64,000 bases of DNA from Bacillus nakamurai (lineage in GTDB: Bacteria; Bacillota; Bacilli; Bacillales; Bacillaceae). The stretch lies in the NCBI RefSeq assembly GCF_001584325.1, contig NZ_LSAZ01000041.1, positions 372,001-436,000 of the forward strand, read 5' to 3'. The stretch's first letter is position 1, and each line of letters opens with the position of its first letter. Shown one piece after another: positions 47,591 to 54,363 of the stretch. The translations under genes and the position numbers were made by a program. The notes beneath the pieces are model-generated. The model was given only the letters and a program-made list of their open reading frames with translations. It searched no databases and was not told the origin of the DNA.

Positions 47591-47892
47591 CACCGCCTGT
47601 TGGAGTAAATCACAGAATATTTTATGTGTAGATCAACAAAATAGATTGGACGAACTCTTTAGTTATTATAAAATTCCACGTTATAACAATCTGGATGAAC
47701 GTGGCACCAGTCACATGTGCATAGCTACACAATTATTGCGAGGATTATTTATAAACCCCAAACAGTGCCCATTTTGTGCCCAAAGTTTTTTGATGTTTGA
47801 AAATAGAGGACATTTGGTATGAGAAATAGACTTTTCCAACTTTTTGCACTCCTTATTATTTGTTTTAAATTGTCTTATACTGCGCTTGGAAA

Positions 47893-48082
47893 TCATGAAT
47901 ATTTCCGTTGATTATAATTTTCCTCTAACTCTTCATAAGCAGCTTTGAATGGTGATATAACTTCCTGCTCTCAACCTGCAAATATTTAAAGTCGGTTACA
48001 TCTCCTTTCTTGTAAACCCTCTCTACATAAACAGTTTCGTTTGGATCCAACTTCAGTAGACGCTCAACCTTGATTTTGGCAT
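47893..48082 (-). pseudogene. Frameshifted small gene of unknown family
   Basis: AAGGAG then ATG at 48082 begins MPK, but the frame closes after ten codons. One base back in a run of A the reading becomes IKVERLLKLDPNETVYVERV, YKKGDVTDFKYLQVE. Removing a two-base AG duplication then gives QEVISPFKAAYEELEENYNQ, RKYS and stop. Two independent frameshifts in an otherwise coherent, about 63-residue protein mark it as a recent pseudogene. No family is recognised. Confidence 0.6.
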
Positions 48083-48231
48083 TTGTCACTCCTTATTTAT
48101 ATCTTTCTTTGAATTTGGTTATCACTTTACATAGACTAAACAATCATTTTAAGATCAACTAGACTAGCATCCCTCTCGAATTTGCTCATTCAGCATATCA
48201 TGTACTATCCTCTTTTAAGGGAGGTGAGTAT

Positions 48232-48312
48232 ATGGGCGGCTCCTTCGCATTCGTTGTGGTGCTGTTTATCTTATTAGTCATCGTTGGAACATCTTTCTTC
48301 GGTGGCTATTAA
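48232..48312 (+). CDS. YjcZ-family sporulation micro-protein
   Basis: 26 residues: MGGSFAFVVVLFILLVIVGT followed by SFFGGY. One hydrophobic helix with Gly-rich ends is diagnostic of the YjcZ family of tiny sporulation-associated proteins. AAGGGAGGTGAG stands at the correct distance from the ATG, and a terminator follows. It is the only intact member among three similar sequences within 1 kb. Function unknown. Confidence 0.85.
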   Translation: MGGSFAFVVVLFILLVIVGTSFFGGY

Positions 48313-48361
48313 GACCTCTCCTTATCAAACGCCATGTAGTATTACCTCCATGTTCGGAGAG

Positions 48362-48393
48362 ACGCCATGTGAAATTTCATATGGCGTTTTTTC
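48362..48393 (+). terminator. Terminator after the YjcZ-like gene
   Basis: CGCCAT and ATGGCG arms around GTGAAATTTCAT with a T-run. Confidence 0.8.
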
Positions 48394-48419
48394 ATGTTGA
48401 TTTTGAAGCTTACATTGAA

Positions 48420-48515
48420 CTATTTTTTCCAATAAGGATTACGTACTCCCTCCCATCTTTTAGAGTTAATCCATTCAGATGAAACAGGTTTAAAATCAGT
48501 GTTCTCTACACTCAC
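48420..48515 (-). pseudogene. Coding remnant next to the alcohol dehydrogenase fragment
   Basis: The minus strand reads [30 protein letters not shown] and stop. It looks like the C-terminus of a real protein but has no ribosome-binding site and follows the dehydrogenase fragment in another frame. Family not recognised. Confidence 0.35.
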
Positions 48516-48534
48516 ACATACGTGTGAAAGCGAT

Positions 48535-48636
48535 TGCTTCTTCAGCCATTGCGCCATCAACTGTATAACCAGCATTTTTTACATCACGACACAGGGTTTC
48601 ACGACCTGTTAAGCAATATTCACAGCGGCCGCAACT
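48535..48636 (-). pseudogene. Zinc alcohol dehydrogenase fragment
   Basis: The minus strand encodes [16 protein letters not shown], then [17 protein letters not shown]. The four Cys spaced CxxCxxCx7C are the structural-zinc loop of medium-chain zinc alcohol dehydrogenases (AdhA/AdhP type). Nothing else of the enzyme, including the catalytic zinc site and Rossmann fold, is present. It is a small gene relic. Confidence 0.8.
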
Positions 48637-48802
48637 TTCAAGTGTTCAATTGTACTAGCTTTTTGGAATATTCATCAGATGTGGGGAATAGGAGGGAGGA
48701 TGGAGAGGAATTGAGAAACCGAATACGGATTCAATGCGATATTACGTCTTATACTCCTGCAGGAACAGCATTGTATAGAGGCAGTTTGACAGGGGGGGAC
48801 AT

Positions 48803-48832
48803 AAAAAAAGCCCATCTCATTGGAGAAGGGCA
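48803..48832 (-). terminator. Terminator of rapK-phrK
   Basis: On the minus strand GCCCTTCTC-CAAT-GAGATGGGC forms a stem with one mismatch, followed by seven T residues. Confidence 0.85.
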
Positions 48833-48849
48833 TGCAGCTTTAAAAATGT

Positions 48850-48972
48850 TCAGCCTCCGACCGGCCTTTCAGCTACCTGGATGTTAGATGGTGAATTTGA
48901 ACTTTGTTGCAATAACGCTGCTCCACTCACAAGGATTGTTAAGATAGACACGCAAAGAACAAATTTTTTCAT
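48850..48972 (-). CDS. phrK: PhrK, secreted Phr signalling pre-peptide
   Basis: 40 residues. It has an N-terminal export signal (KKFVLCVSILTILVSGAALL) and a C-terminal end NIQVAERPVGG. ERPVG is the mature pentapeptide known for PhrK, cut out after secretion and re-imported by the oligopeptide permease to inhibit its Rap partner. The ATG overlaps the rap stop (ATGA), so translation is coupled. It is too short for ordinary gene finding. The pairing with RapK upstream makes the call firm. Confidence 0.9.
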   Translation of the reverse strand: MKKFVLCVSILTILVSGAALLQQSSNSPSNIQVAERPVGG

Positions 48973-50084
48973 AAAATTCCCTCCACCTGTTTCATTTTGT
49001 GTTCAGCCCAAATTTTTTGATTGAAGAACGCAGCAGCTTCTTCAAAAGCACCCAATGACTCAAACCGTTTTGCAGCCACATAAGATAACTCATCAACACT
49101 CTCTAAATCATTTTCTTGTTTAAGATAACTTAGCTCGTCCATACACTTTTTAAAGTTATCCCTTGCATTGCCGCAATAAAGATTAAAAAGGATGCTTATT
49201 TTGGCTTCATATATTTTATTCTCCATATAAGCCAGTCTTTCCTTTGCCTGATTGTGAAAATTTAGTGCACTTTCATTTTCTCCAATTTTGAAAAGTTCTT
49301 TTATGATCATGAACATTGAATGAATGAAATACGAAGAATTTCTCCAATCTTCATTTTTGAGTGCTTTTTCAAGTGAGCCGATACACTTTTTAGATTTTCC
49401 CCAGTCTGAATATAGGATGCTTAAATTGTGATGCAATTGTGCTGCAAAGAAGTCATCGTTCAGTTCTTTTGCAAGATCAATTGCTTCAAAATAATAATCT
49501 TCAGCTTCTTCAAATTTGCCCATGTCAGCATAGTTAGTTGCTGCAATCATTGTAGATACAGCAAGTTTGCTTTTATAATCAGGTCTCAGTTTATAGATAG
49601 CTATTGCATTTTTTATGTAATGTTGAGAAATAATGCTCTGCTTTATAAGAGTGTAGAGGTAAGATATTTTTGAATAGAACTCAGCAACCTCAATTTCGTC
49701 AGGGATATCCGCAAGTTTTTTCTCTGCCAGTCCATACAGATTGATTGCTCGGTCATAGTTCTTATTATAAGCTTCATACATAGCTTCAAATAAATAAAAA
49801 TTGTACTCAAGCTTATCATTTGTTTTCTTTATGAATTCTTGGTTGTCTTCTGTAAAATAAGTATGGCGGTGCAGCGGTTCGCCTCTTGATGAGTGCAATA
49901 ACATTTTGTGCCTTTCTTCGAGTAAGCTATAATACGCAAGGACTTCTTGGTCTTCTTCCATATCATCAAACAAATTCTTTATTTTTGAGTAATACTCTTT
50001 TGATTCTTCAACCCTTTGCTTTTTTATTGCTATATACCAATCATTTAAAGCAGTAGCTACGACCTCAGAAGCGATCTTGCTCAT
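48969..50084 (-). CDS. rapK: RapK, response-regulator aspartate phosphatase/regulator
   Basis: 371 residues from ATG 50084 (AAAGAGGGG upstream), the standard Rap length. A longer in-frame start adds an unrelated 26-residue leader. The N-terminal three-helix bundle (ASEVVATALNDWYIAIKKQR) contacts the target regulator. From about residue 95 there are TPR repeats (NKNYDRAINLYGLAEKK, GKFEEAEDYYFEAIDLAKE) that bind the Phr pentapeptide. Rap proteins inhibit Spo0F-P or ComA-type regulators until Phr accumulates. The target of this one cannot be read from sequence; RapK of B. subtilis is reported to act on the ComA pathway. It is intact inside an otherwise decayed island. Confidence 0.9.
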   Translation of the reverse strand: MSKIASEVVATALNDWYIAIKKQRVEESKEYYSKIKNLFDDMEEDQEVLAYYSLLEERHKMLLHSSRGEPLHRHTYFTEDNQEFIKKTNDKLEYNFYLFEAMYEAYNKNYDRAINLYGLAEKKLADIPDEIEVAEFYSKISYLYTLIKQSIISQHYIKNAIAIYKLRPDYKSKLAVSTMIAATNYADMGKFEEAEDYYFEAIDLAKELNDDFFAAQLHHNLSILYSDWGKSKKCIGSLEKALKNEDWRNSSYFIHSMFMIIKELFKIGENESALNFHNQAKERLAYMENKIYEAKISILFNLYCGNARDNFKKCMDELSYLKQENDLESVDELSYVAAKRFESLGAFEEAAAFFNQKIWAEHKMKQVEGIL

Positions 50085-50162
50085 TAAATAACCCCTCTTT
50101 CTAGAAAATTCAAAATAATCGACTGTGACTGTAGCACAATGATAACAATTTATGTAAGGCAA

Positions 50163-50888
50163 TTAAAGGTTTTTCGATACAATAGTGCAATGTTTGCGGG
50201 ATTTGCGGTCATTTTCAGACACCAAAAAACAACCCTGCTCATTTAATCACTCTGTCTTTTGATCCAAAAACTGAAGAGGAAATGCTTGATTGTACCGTCA
50301 AAACTTCATGTTAAATTAATTTCACTTTCAAACAAAAGAATGTCCGCGGCCTAACTTATGATATGTTAGGCAACCCACAAACAGATGTTGTCTGATCAGT
50401 TCGGCAGGCGAGTTTAGTTAAAGGATGATTACTTCCACCCGGTATTTTCAATGAAGGGACAAGAGCCTCTTTACATTTCAATTTCCATATGGTACCATAA
50501 TTTGTGCCAATTAGATTTCAATGAAAGTAACTATAAATGAATGAGAGGTGCTTTTTGTGAGTGCGGTAGGTACTAAATAGGAAAAATTTATTGAAATAAA
50601 TACGATAACAATAGAGGCTTGCTTTGCATGTATGCCTGTATTTTGTTATGGATTTATTTCGTGACCTATGAAGATACCTACAGTACTTTATAAAGCGTGT
50701 AATCATAAGGAGATGCTATGTTTTTATAGTTTATTTCTTTATGCATATTTGCTCATGCCTTGTAAAAAAAGCTGCGGTATCCCCGCAGCTTTTTTGCGTC
50801 TATTCTAAAAAAGGAACCATGGTTGAAATCTGATCGGCAGGTATCTTCATTTATGAGATGAATAAATCTATAGTGAGGAGAAGAGAAA
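50163..50888. other. Long AT-rich intergenic region upstream of rapK and of the MutS-like gene
   Basis: About 720 bases. Between 50192 and 50208 the hexamer TTGCGG occurs twice, nine bases apart, which resembles ComA recognition elements upstream of rap genes. A short coding-like frame overlaps and follows it on the plus strand (HLITLSFDPKTEEEMLDC, stop near 50315) with no start. The rest holds no convincing gene. A strong hairpin stands at 50765-50801. Confidence 0.45.
50765..50801. terminator. Strong bidirectional hairpin terminator
   Basis: AAAAAAGCTGCGG-TATC-CCGCAGCTTTTTT is a perfect stem. No gene ends at it now, so it may be left from a lost gene. Confidence 0.85.
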
Positions 50889-52790
50889 GTGAATAATGCC
50901 ACTTATGAGAAATTGGAATATAACGAGTTGAAACAAATCGTTAAATCTTATTGTGTCAGCGGATTAGGTAAACAATTACTGGATCAATTGAAGCCAAGTA
51001 CAAATATAAAAGCAGTTAAAAACCGTTTAAATGAAACAACAGAGGCACGCGTAATCTTAGATACAGAAAGCCATGTACCGTTTTTAGGGGTCTCCAATAT
51101 TGATAATACAATACGAAATCTTGAAAAAGGATTGATATTGGGTCCGAGTGAGCTTGTAAGTATATCGGATTTTTTAAGAGGCTGTAGAAAAATTAAAAAA
51201 TTCATGTTGGGTAAGGAGTTTTTGGCACCGGTATTAGCTTCTTATGCAAAGTCAATGACGGAATTTAAAAGTGTGGAAGAAGAAATTAATTTTTCAATTA
51301 AGGGAAACAGTGTAGATTCCGCCGCGAGCAAAGAATTAAAGCGGATACGAAGCAGCATAGAAGCAGTTGAAGAAAAAATTAATGAGCGCTTAAACAAATT
51401 TTTAAAGAGCAGCACCAATCAAAAATATATTCAAGAATTTTTTATTAGTAAGAAAGATGATCGATATACAATTCCGATTAAGGCTTCTTACAAAAATCAA
51501 GTGCCAGGTACAATAATTGAAGTCTCTTCTAAAGGTTCCACAGTGTTTATAGAGCCAAATACAGTTGCAAAATTAACCGGGGAACTTGCAAGTCTGAAAG
51601 CTGAAGAAGCGGTGATAGAATATCAAATATTAGCGACTTTATCAGGAATGATCTTAGAGAGCATGAATGAAATTAAGATAAACATCGATCTTATTAGTCA
51701 ATATGATATGGTGTTTGCAAAGGCAAAATTCAGCAAACATATTGGCGGGATAGAACCAAAGTTAAATGATTACGGATACATTAAATTGGTTAATTGTATA
51801 CATCCGCTTTTAACTGGGGAACCTGTACCGCTTCATTTTGAAATCGGAAAAGATTATCGCAGCTTGATTATCACCGGCCCAAATGCCGGGGGGAAAACGA
51901 TTGTTCTAAAAACAATTGGCTTATTAACATTAGCAACACTATCAGGTTTTCATATTACCGCAGACAAGGAAACGGAAATAGCGGTATTTGAAAATATTTT
52001 TGCAGACATTGGAGATAATCAAAGTATGGAAAATGCGCTAAGTACATTTTCATCACACATGAAAAACCTTTCAGATATTATGAGAGCGTCAAATAATAAT
52101 ACTCTTTTACTATTTGATGAAATTGGAAGCGGTACAGAGCCGAATGAAGGAGCGGCACTTGCAATTTCTATTTTAGAAGAATTTTACCATATGGGATGTA
52201 TTACAATAGCAACAACTCATTATGGCGAGATTAAACGTTTTTCAGAAATGCACAATGATTTTATGAACGCAGCAATGCGATTTAATAGTGAAACATTGGA
52301 ACCAATGTATACATTAATGATCGGAAAATCAGGGGAAAGTAACGCCCTTTGGATTTCCAGAAAAATGAATGTCCATGAAAATGTTCTGCAGCGAGCGAAA
52401 GATTATATGGAAAACAAAGAATATCATTTAGACCGTGTTAATGAGGACAAAATAAGGAAACCTAAAATAGTGAAAGAAAAAAATCAAGACAGACATGAAT
52501 ATAAAAAAGGGGACCGCGTGAAATTATTGGACCATGATGACTTCGGACTTGTTTATAAAGAAATGGATCATTTCTATAATATTGTTGTGTTTTATAGAGG
52601 GGAGTTTATGGAAGTAAATGTTAAATGTATTTCCCTGGAAACATCGGCAAAGGAATTATACCCGGAAGGATACGATCTGGAAACATTGTTTACAGATTAT
52701 AGCACCCGAAAAATGCATCATGATATAGAACGGGGTTCGAAAAAAGCATTAAAGAAGATACAAAAAGAAATACGAAAGAAGAAAGGTTAA
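50889..52790 (+). CDS. MutS2-like ATPase lacking the Smr nuclease domain
   Basis: 633 residues, GTG start with GAGGAGAAGAG upstream. The N-terminus (YEKLEYNELKQIVKSYCVS) and clamp/lever region match the MutS2 branch. ATPase motifs are complete: Walker A GPNAGGKTIVLKTIG (Lys336), FADIGDNQSMENALSTFSSH, Walker B LLLFDEIGSGTEP (Asp410, Glu411) and TTHYGEIKRF. A KOW-like stretch (YKKGDRVKLLDHDDFGLVYK) follows, but the protein ends in a basic coiled tail (KKALKKIQKEIRKKKG) with no Smr domain. Full MutS2 is about 150 residues longer. It is AT-rich compared with the core genes and has its own terminator, which suggests acquisition. MutS2 proteins act on collided ribosomes or recombination intermediates; this short form would need a partner for cleavage. 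Confidence 0.85.
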   Translation: MNNATYEKLEYNELKQIVKSYCVSGLGKQLLDQLKPSTNIKAVKNRLNETTEARVILDTESHVPFLGVSNIDNTIRNLEKGLILGPSELVSISDFLRGCRKIKKFMLGKEFLAPVLASYAKSMTEFKSVEEEINFSIKGNSVDSAASKELKRIRSSIEAVEEKINERLNKFLKSSTNQKYIQEFFISKKDDRYTIPIKASYKNQVPGTIIEVSSKGSTVFIEPNTVAKLTGELASLKAEEAVIEYQILATLSGMILESMNEIKINIDLISQYDMVFAKAKFSKHIGGIEPKLNDYGYIKLVNCIHPLLTGEPVPLHFEIGKDYRSLIITGPNAGGKTIVLKTIGLLTLATLSGFHITADKETEIAVFENIFADIGDNQSMENALSTFSSHMKNLSDIMRASNNNTLLLFDEIGSGTEPNEGAALAISILEEFYHMGCITIATTHYGEIKRFSEMHNDFMNAAMRFNSETLEPMYTLMIGKSGESNALWISRKMNVHENVLQRAKDYMENKEYHLDRVNEDKIRKPKIVKEKNQDRHEYKKGDRVKLLDHDDFGLVYKEMDHFYNIVVFYRGEFMEVNVKCISLETSAKELYPEGYDLETLFTDYSTRKMHHDIERGSKKALKKIQKEIRKKKG

Positions 52791-52872
52791 AAGGGGTACT
52801 ATCATTAGACAGGAACACCCAAAAGCTGTAATGAGAAATCCCTTGAGAATAAAGGGGAGCCGTCTATTCTAA

Positions 52873-52905
52873 ACGCCCTATCCAAAATCCGGATAGGGCT
52901 TATTT
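52873..52905 (+). terminator. Terminator of the MutS2-like gene
   Basis: GCCCTATCC-AAAATC-CGGATAGGGC stem followed by TTATTTT. Confidence 0.85.
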
Positions 52906-52986
52906 TGGTGATTCAGATAAAAGGGGATAGTGAGTTTACTTCTGTAGTGCAACCTTTTTTACTTGTCTAATTTTATCTAAAAGGTA

Positions 52987-53420
52987 TTAGTAATTTCCAG
53001 AAGTAATCGATGAAACTTGTCCGCTCCATGAACTGCCATTACCCATGAAATAATTAGTTAAATTGATTGTCAAGGGATTACTTGAGGAATTGCTCAATGT
53101 AATAGAGTACCCTCTATAATAATCGTATTGATAAAGTGTAACATAAGACGAAGAAGCTATCTGAAGAGAAGCGATTTTAAAATTAGGTCCCCAATATAAG
53201 CTTACACTAGGTACTGAAGTTCCAGAAGCCATGCCTGCATAATATCCGCCTTGTCCATTAAAACCATCAGGGTGATCAAAGAAATAATCGGCTCCTGAAG
53301 TGAAATAATTGATAAGGGAAGTTTATTTTTGCGGGGCATACTGAGGCGCAGCTGGACAATGATATATACGGCCATAATGAAAGCCAATTTGATTTAAAGC
53401 GGTAGTATTACGAAAATGGT
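52987..53420 (-). pseudogene. Secreted beta/gamma-crystallin-like protein, interrupted
   Basis: From an ATG at 53232 an 81-residue frame is open, with a Greek-key pattern VTLYQYDYYRGYSITLSNSS and SSWSGQVSSITSGNY. The coding look continues upstream in the same frame (NYFTSGADYFFDHPDGFNGQ) to an in-frame TAA, and beyond it to ALNQIGFHYGRIYHCPAAPQ, until a further TGA. No signal peptide or ribosome-binding site remains. Either a nonsense-mutated exported protein or a short surviving gene from 53232. Confidence 0.6.
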
Positions 53421-53542
53421 TTACGTATCAAGCAGTTTATCTATGTATACTTACTGCAATGCCTTAGCGTTTAAATGAACAGTTTGGGGATACGGATAGA
53501 AAACATCCGGGCTGCGATTGGGAACTGAGACTGTGTTTTATG

Positions 53543-53572
53543 AAAGAAAGACCCGGCGATTAACCGGGTCAA
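53543..53572 (-). terminator. Terminator of the cotC-like gene
   Basis: On the minus strand GACCCGG-TTAATCG-CCGGGTC is followed by TTTCTTTC. Confidence 0.85.
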
Positions 53573-53600
53573 AACATCATGATGAGTCATGAAAGGGAGC

Positions 53601-53789
53601 TTATTTACAATTATTACGATTACAGTTCCTCTTATATTCAACAATATAATCGTACTTATCATCATGCTTGTTACGGGTCGTATACATCTTATCTTTCTCA
53701 TGATGTTTTTTGTTATCATCGTAGTCCTTCTTGTAAAACGTTATTTTACCAGAGAAATATACTTCTTTATATTTTTTGTACTCGCCCAT
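53601..53789 (-). CDS. cotC: CotC/CotU-like spore coat protein
   Basis: 62 residues, rich in Lys, Tyr, Asp and His: MGEYKKYKEVYFSGKITFYK at the start and KYDYIVEYKRN near the end frame a degenerate K/D/H-rich centre. The ends match the CotC/CotU pattern (MGYYKKYKEEYY at the start, YDYVVEYKK near the end). AAAAGGAGGGA precedes the ATG and a terminator follows. These proteins are late, sigma-K and GerE-controlled outer-coat components that cross-link. The centre is less regular than in B. subtilis CotC, so CotU or a diverged paralogue is possible. Confidence 0.8.
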   Translation of the reverse strand: MGEYKKYKEVYFSGKITFYKKDYDDNKKHHEKDKMYTTRNKHDDKYDYIVEYKRNCNRNNCK

Positions 53790-53847
53790 ACTTATCCCTC
53801 CTTTTCTTCCTGATCGATAATATTATATGAATGAAGGAGTGTTTAGC

Positions 53848-53919
53848 ATGGAGCAATGTAATGGAAACACAAAAAAGGGCTGTCTGATGAATGAAAAGGA
53901 ATTTCATCATTCACCTTAA
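53848..53919 (+). CDS. Short open frame with good ribosome-binding site, unknown
   Basis: 23 residues (EQCNGNTKKGCLMNEKEFHH in the middle) with AAGGAG eight bases before ATG. No hydrophobic segment. There is no recognised family, and it may be chance or a relic. It is divergent from the cotC-like gene. Confidence 0.3.
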   Translation: MEQCNGNTKKGCLMNEKEFHHSP

Positions 53920-53974
53920 TAGCGAATCATTGAATATCCTGCGTTAGCAGATTCATTTGGGAGAGGGCAGGGAT

Positions 53975-54278
53975 TTGCGTAAAGACTTTCTAGTGCTTTT
54001 GATTGCATGCAGCATTGTTTCAGGATGTCAGGGTGATGATACTAAAGACCATAACCGGGCAATTTTGTTACGGAAAAAAGGGAATAGTAAAGACTATGCT
54101 CACCTTACAGAACGAGAGATGATTGATCAGTACAGATCTGATATTTGTTTTACTGGGGCTGAGTAAAATTGACAGCAAAGAAAAGCTGAAAAAAGGGCAA
54201 AAAATACGTGCCTGGTATCAGGTCTTAAAAGAGTCTTCTCCGCCTGAAACAGCAATTTCCAAATTTGAAATTCTATAA
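53975..54278 (+). pseudogene. DUF3221 (YobA-like) lipoprotein, frameshifted
   Basis: A TTG at 53975 with AGGGCAGGGA upstream begins a lipoprotein signal (LRKDFLVLLIACSIVSGC, lipobox VSGC). The frame runs to LTEREMIDQYRSDICFTGAE and stops at 54166. From about 54150 another frame continues the same domain (LSKIDSKEKLKKGQKIRAWY to SKFEIL). LTxxEMIDQY followed by KLKKGQKIRAWY is the DUF3221 pattern. A single frameshift splits it. The part between the signal and LTERE also seems shortened. Confidence 0.7.
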
Positions 54279-54363
54279 AAATATGAAAGCTGCAATTGAA
54301 TTACGTATAAAAAACAGGCAGCATCAGCCCTGATGCAGGGATGATGAGCCTGAAATTTAACCA

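Noticed and set aside
47547..47822. 91-codon plus-strand frame with CPFC motif
   Set aside because: It overlaps a YjcZ-like remnant on the other strand, has no ribosome-binding site and no recognised pattern. The second half could be a relic, but support is too weak.
48534..48887. 117-codon plus-strand frame
   Set aside because: It runs antisense through the dehydrogenase fragment and the phrK gene, so it is a shadow.
50518..50706. Minus-strand 62-codon frame upstream of the MutS2-like gene
   Set aside because: No ribosome-binding site, AT-driven composition and no coding pattern.
53589..53813. 74-codon hydrophobic plus-strand frame that looks like a membrane protein
   Set aside because: It is the reverse of the Lys/Tyr-rich cotC-like gene, whose antisense is automatically hydrophobic. 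It lacks a ribosome-binding site.
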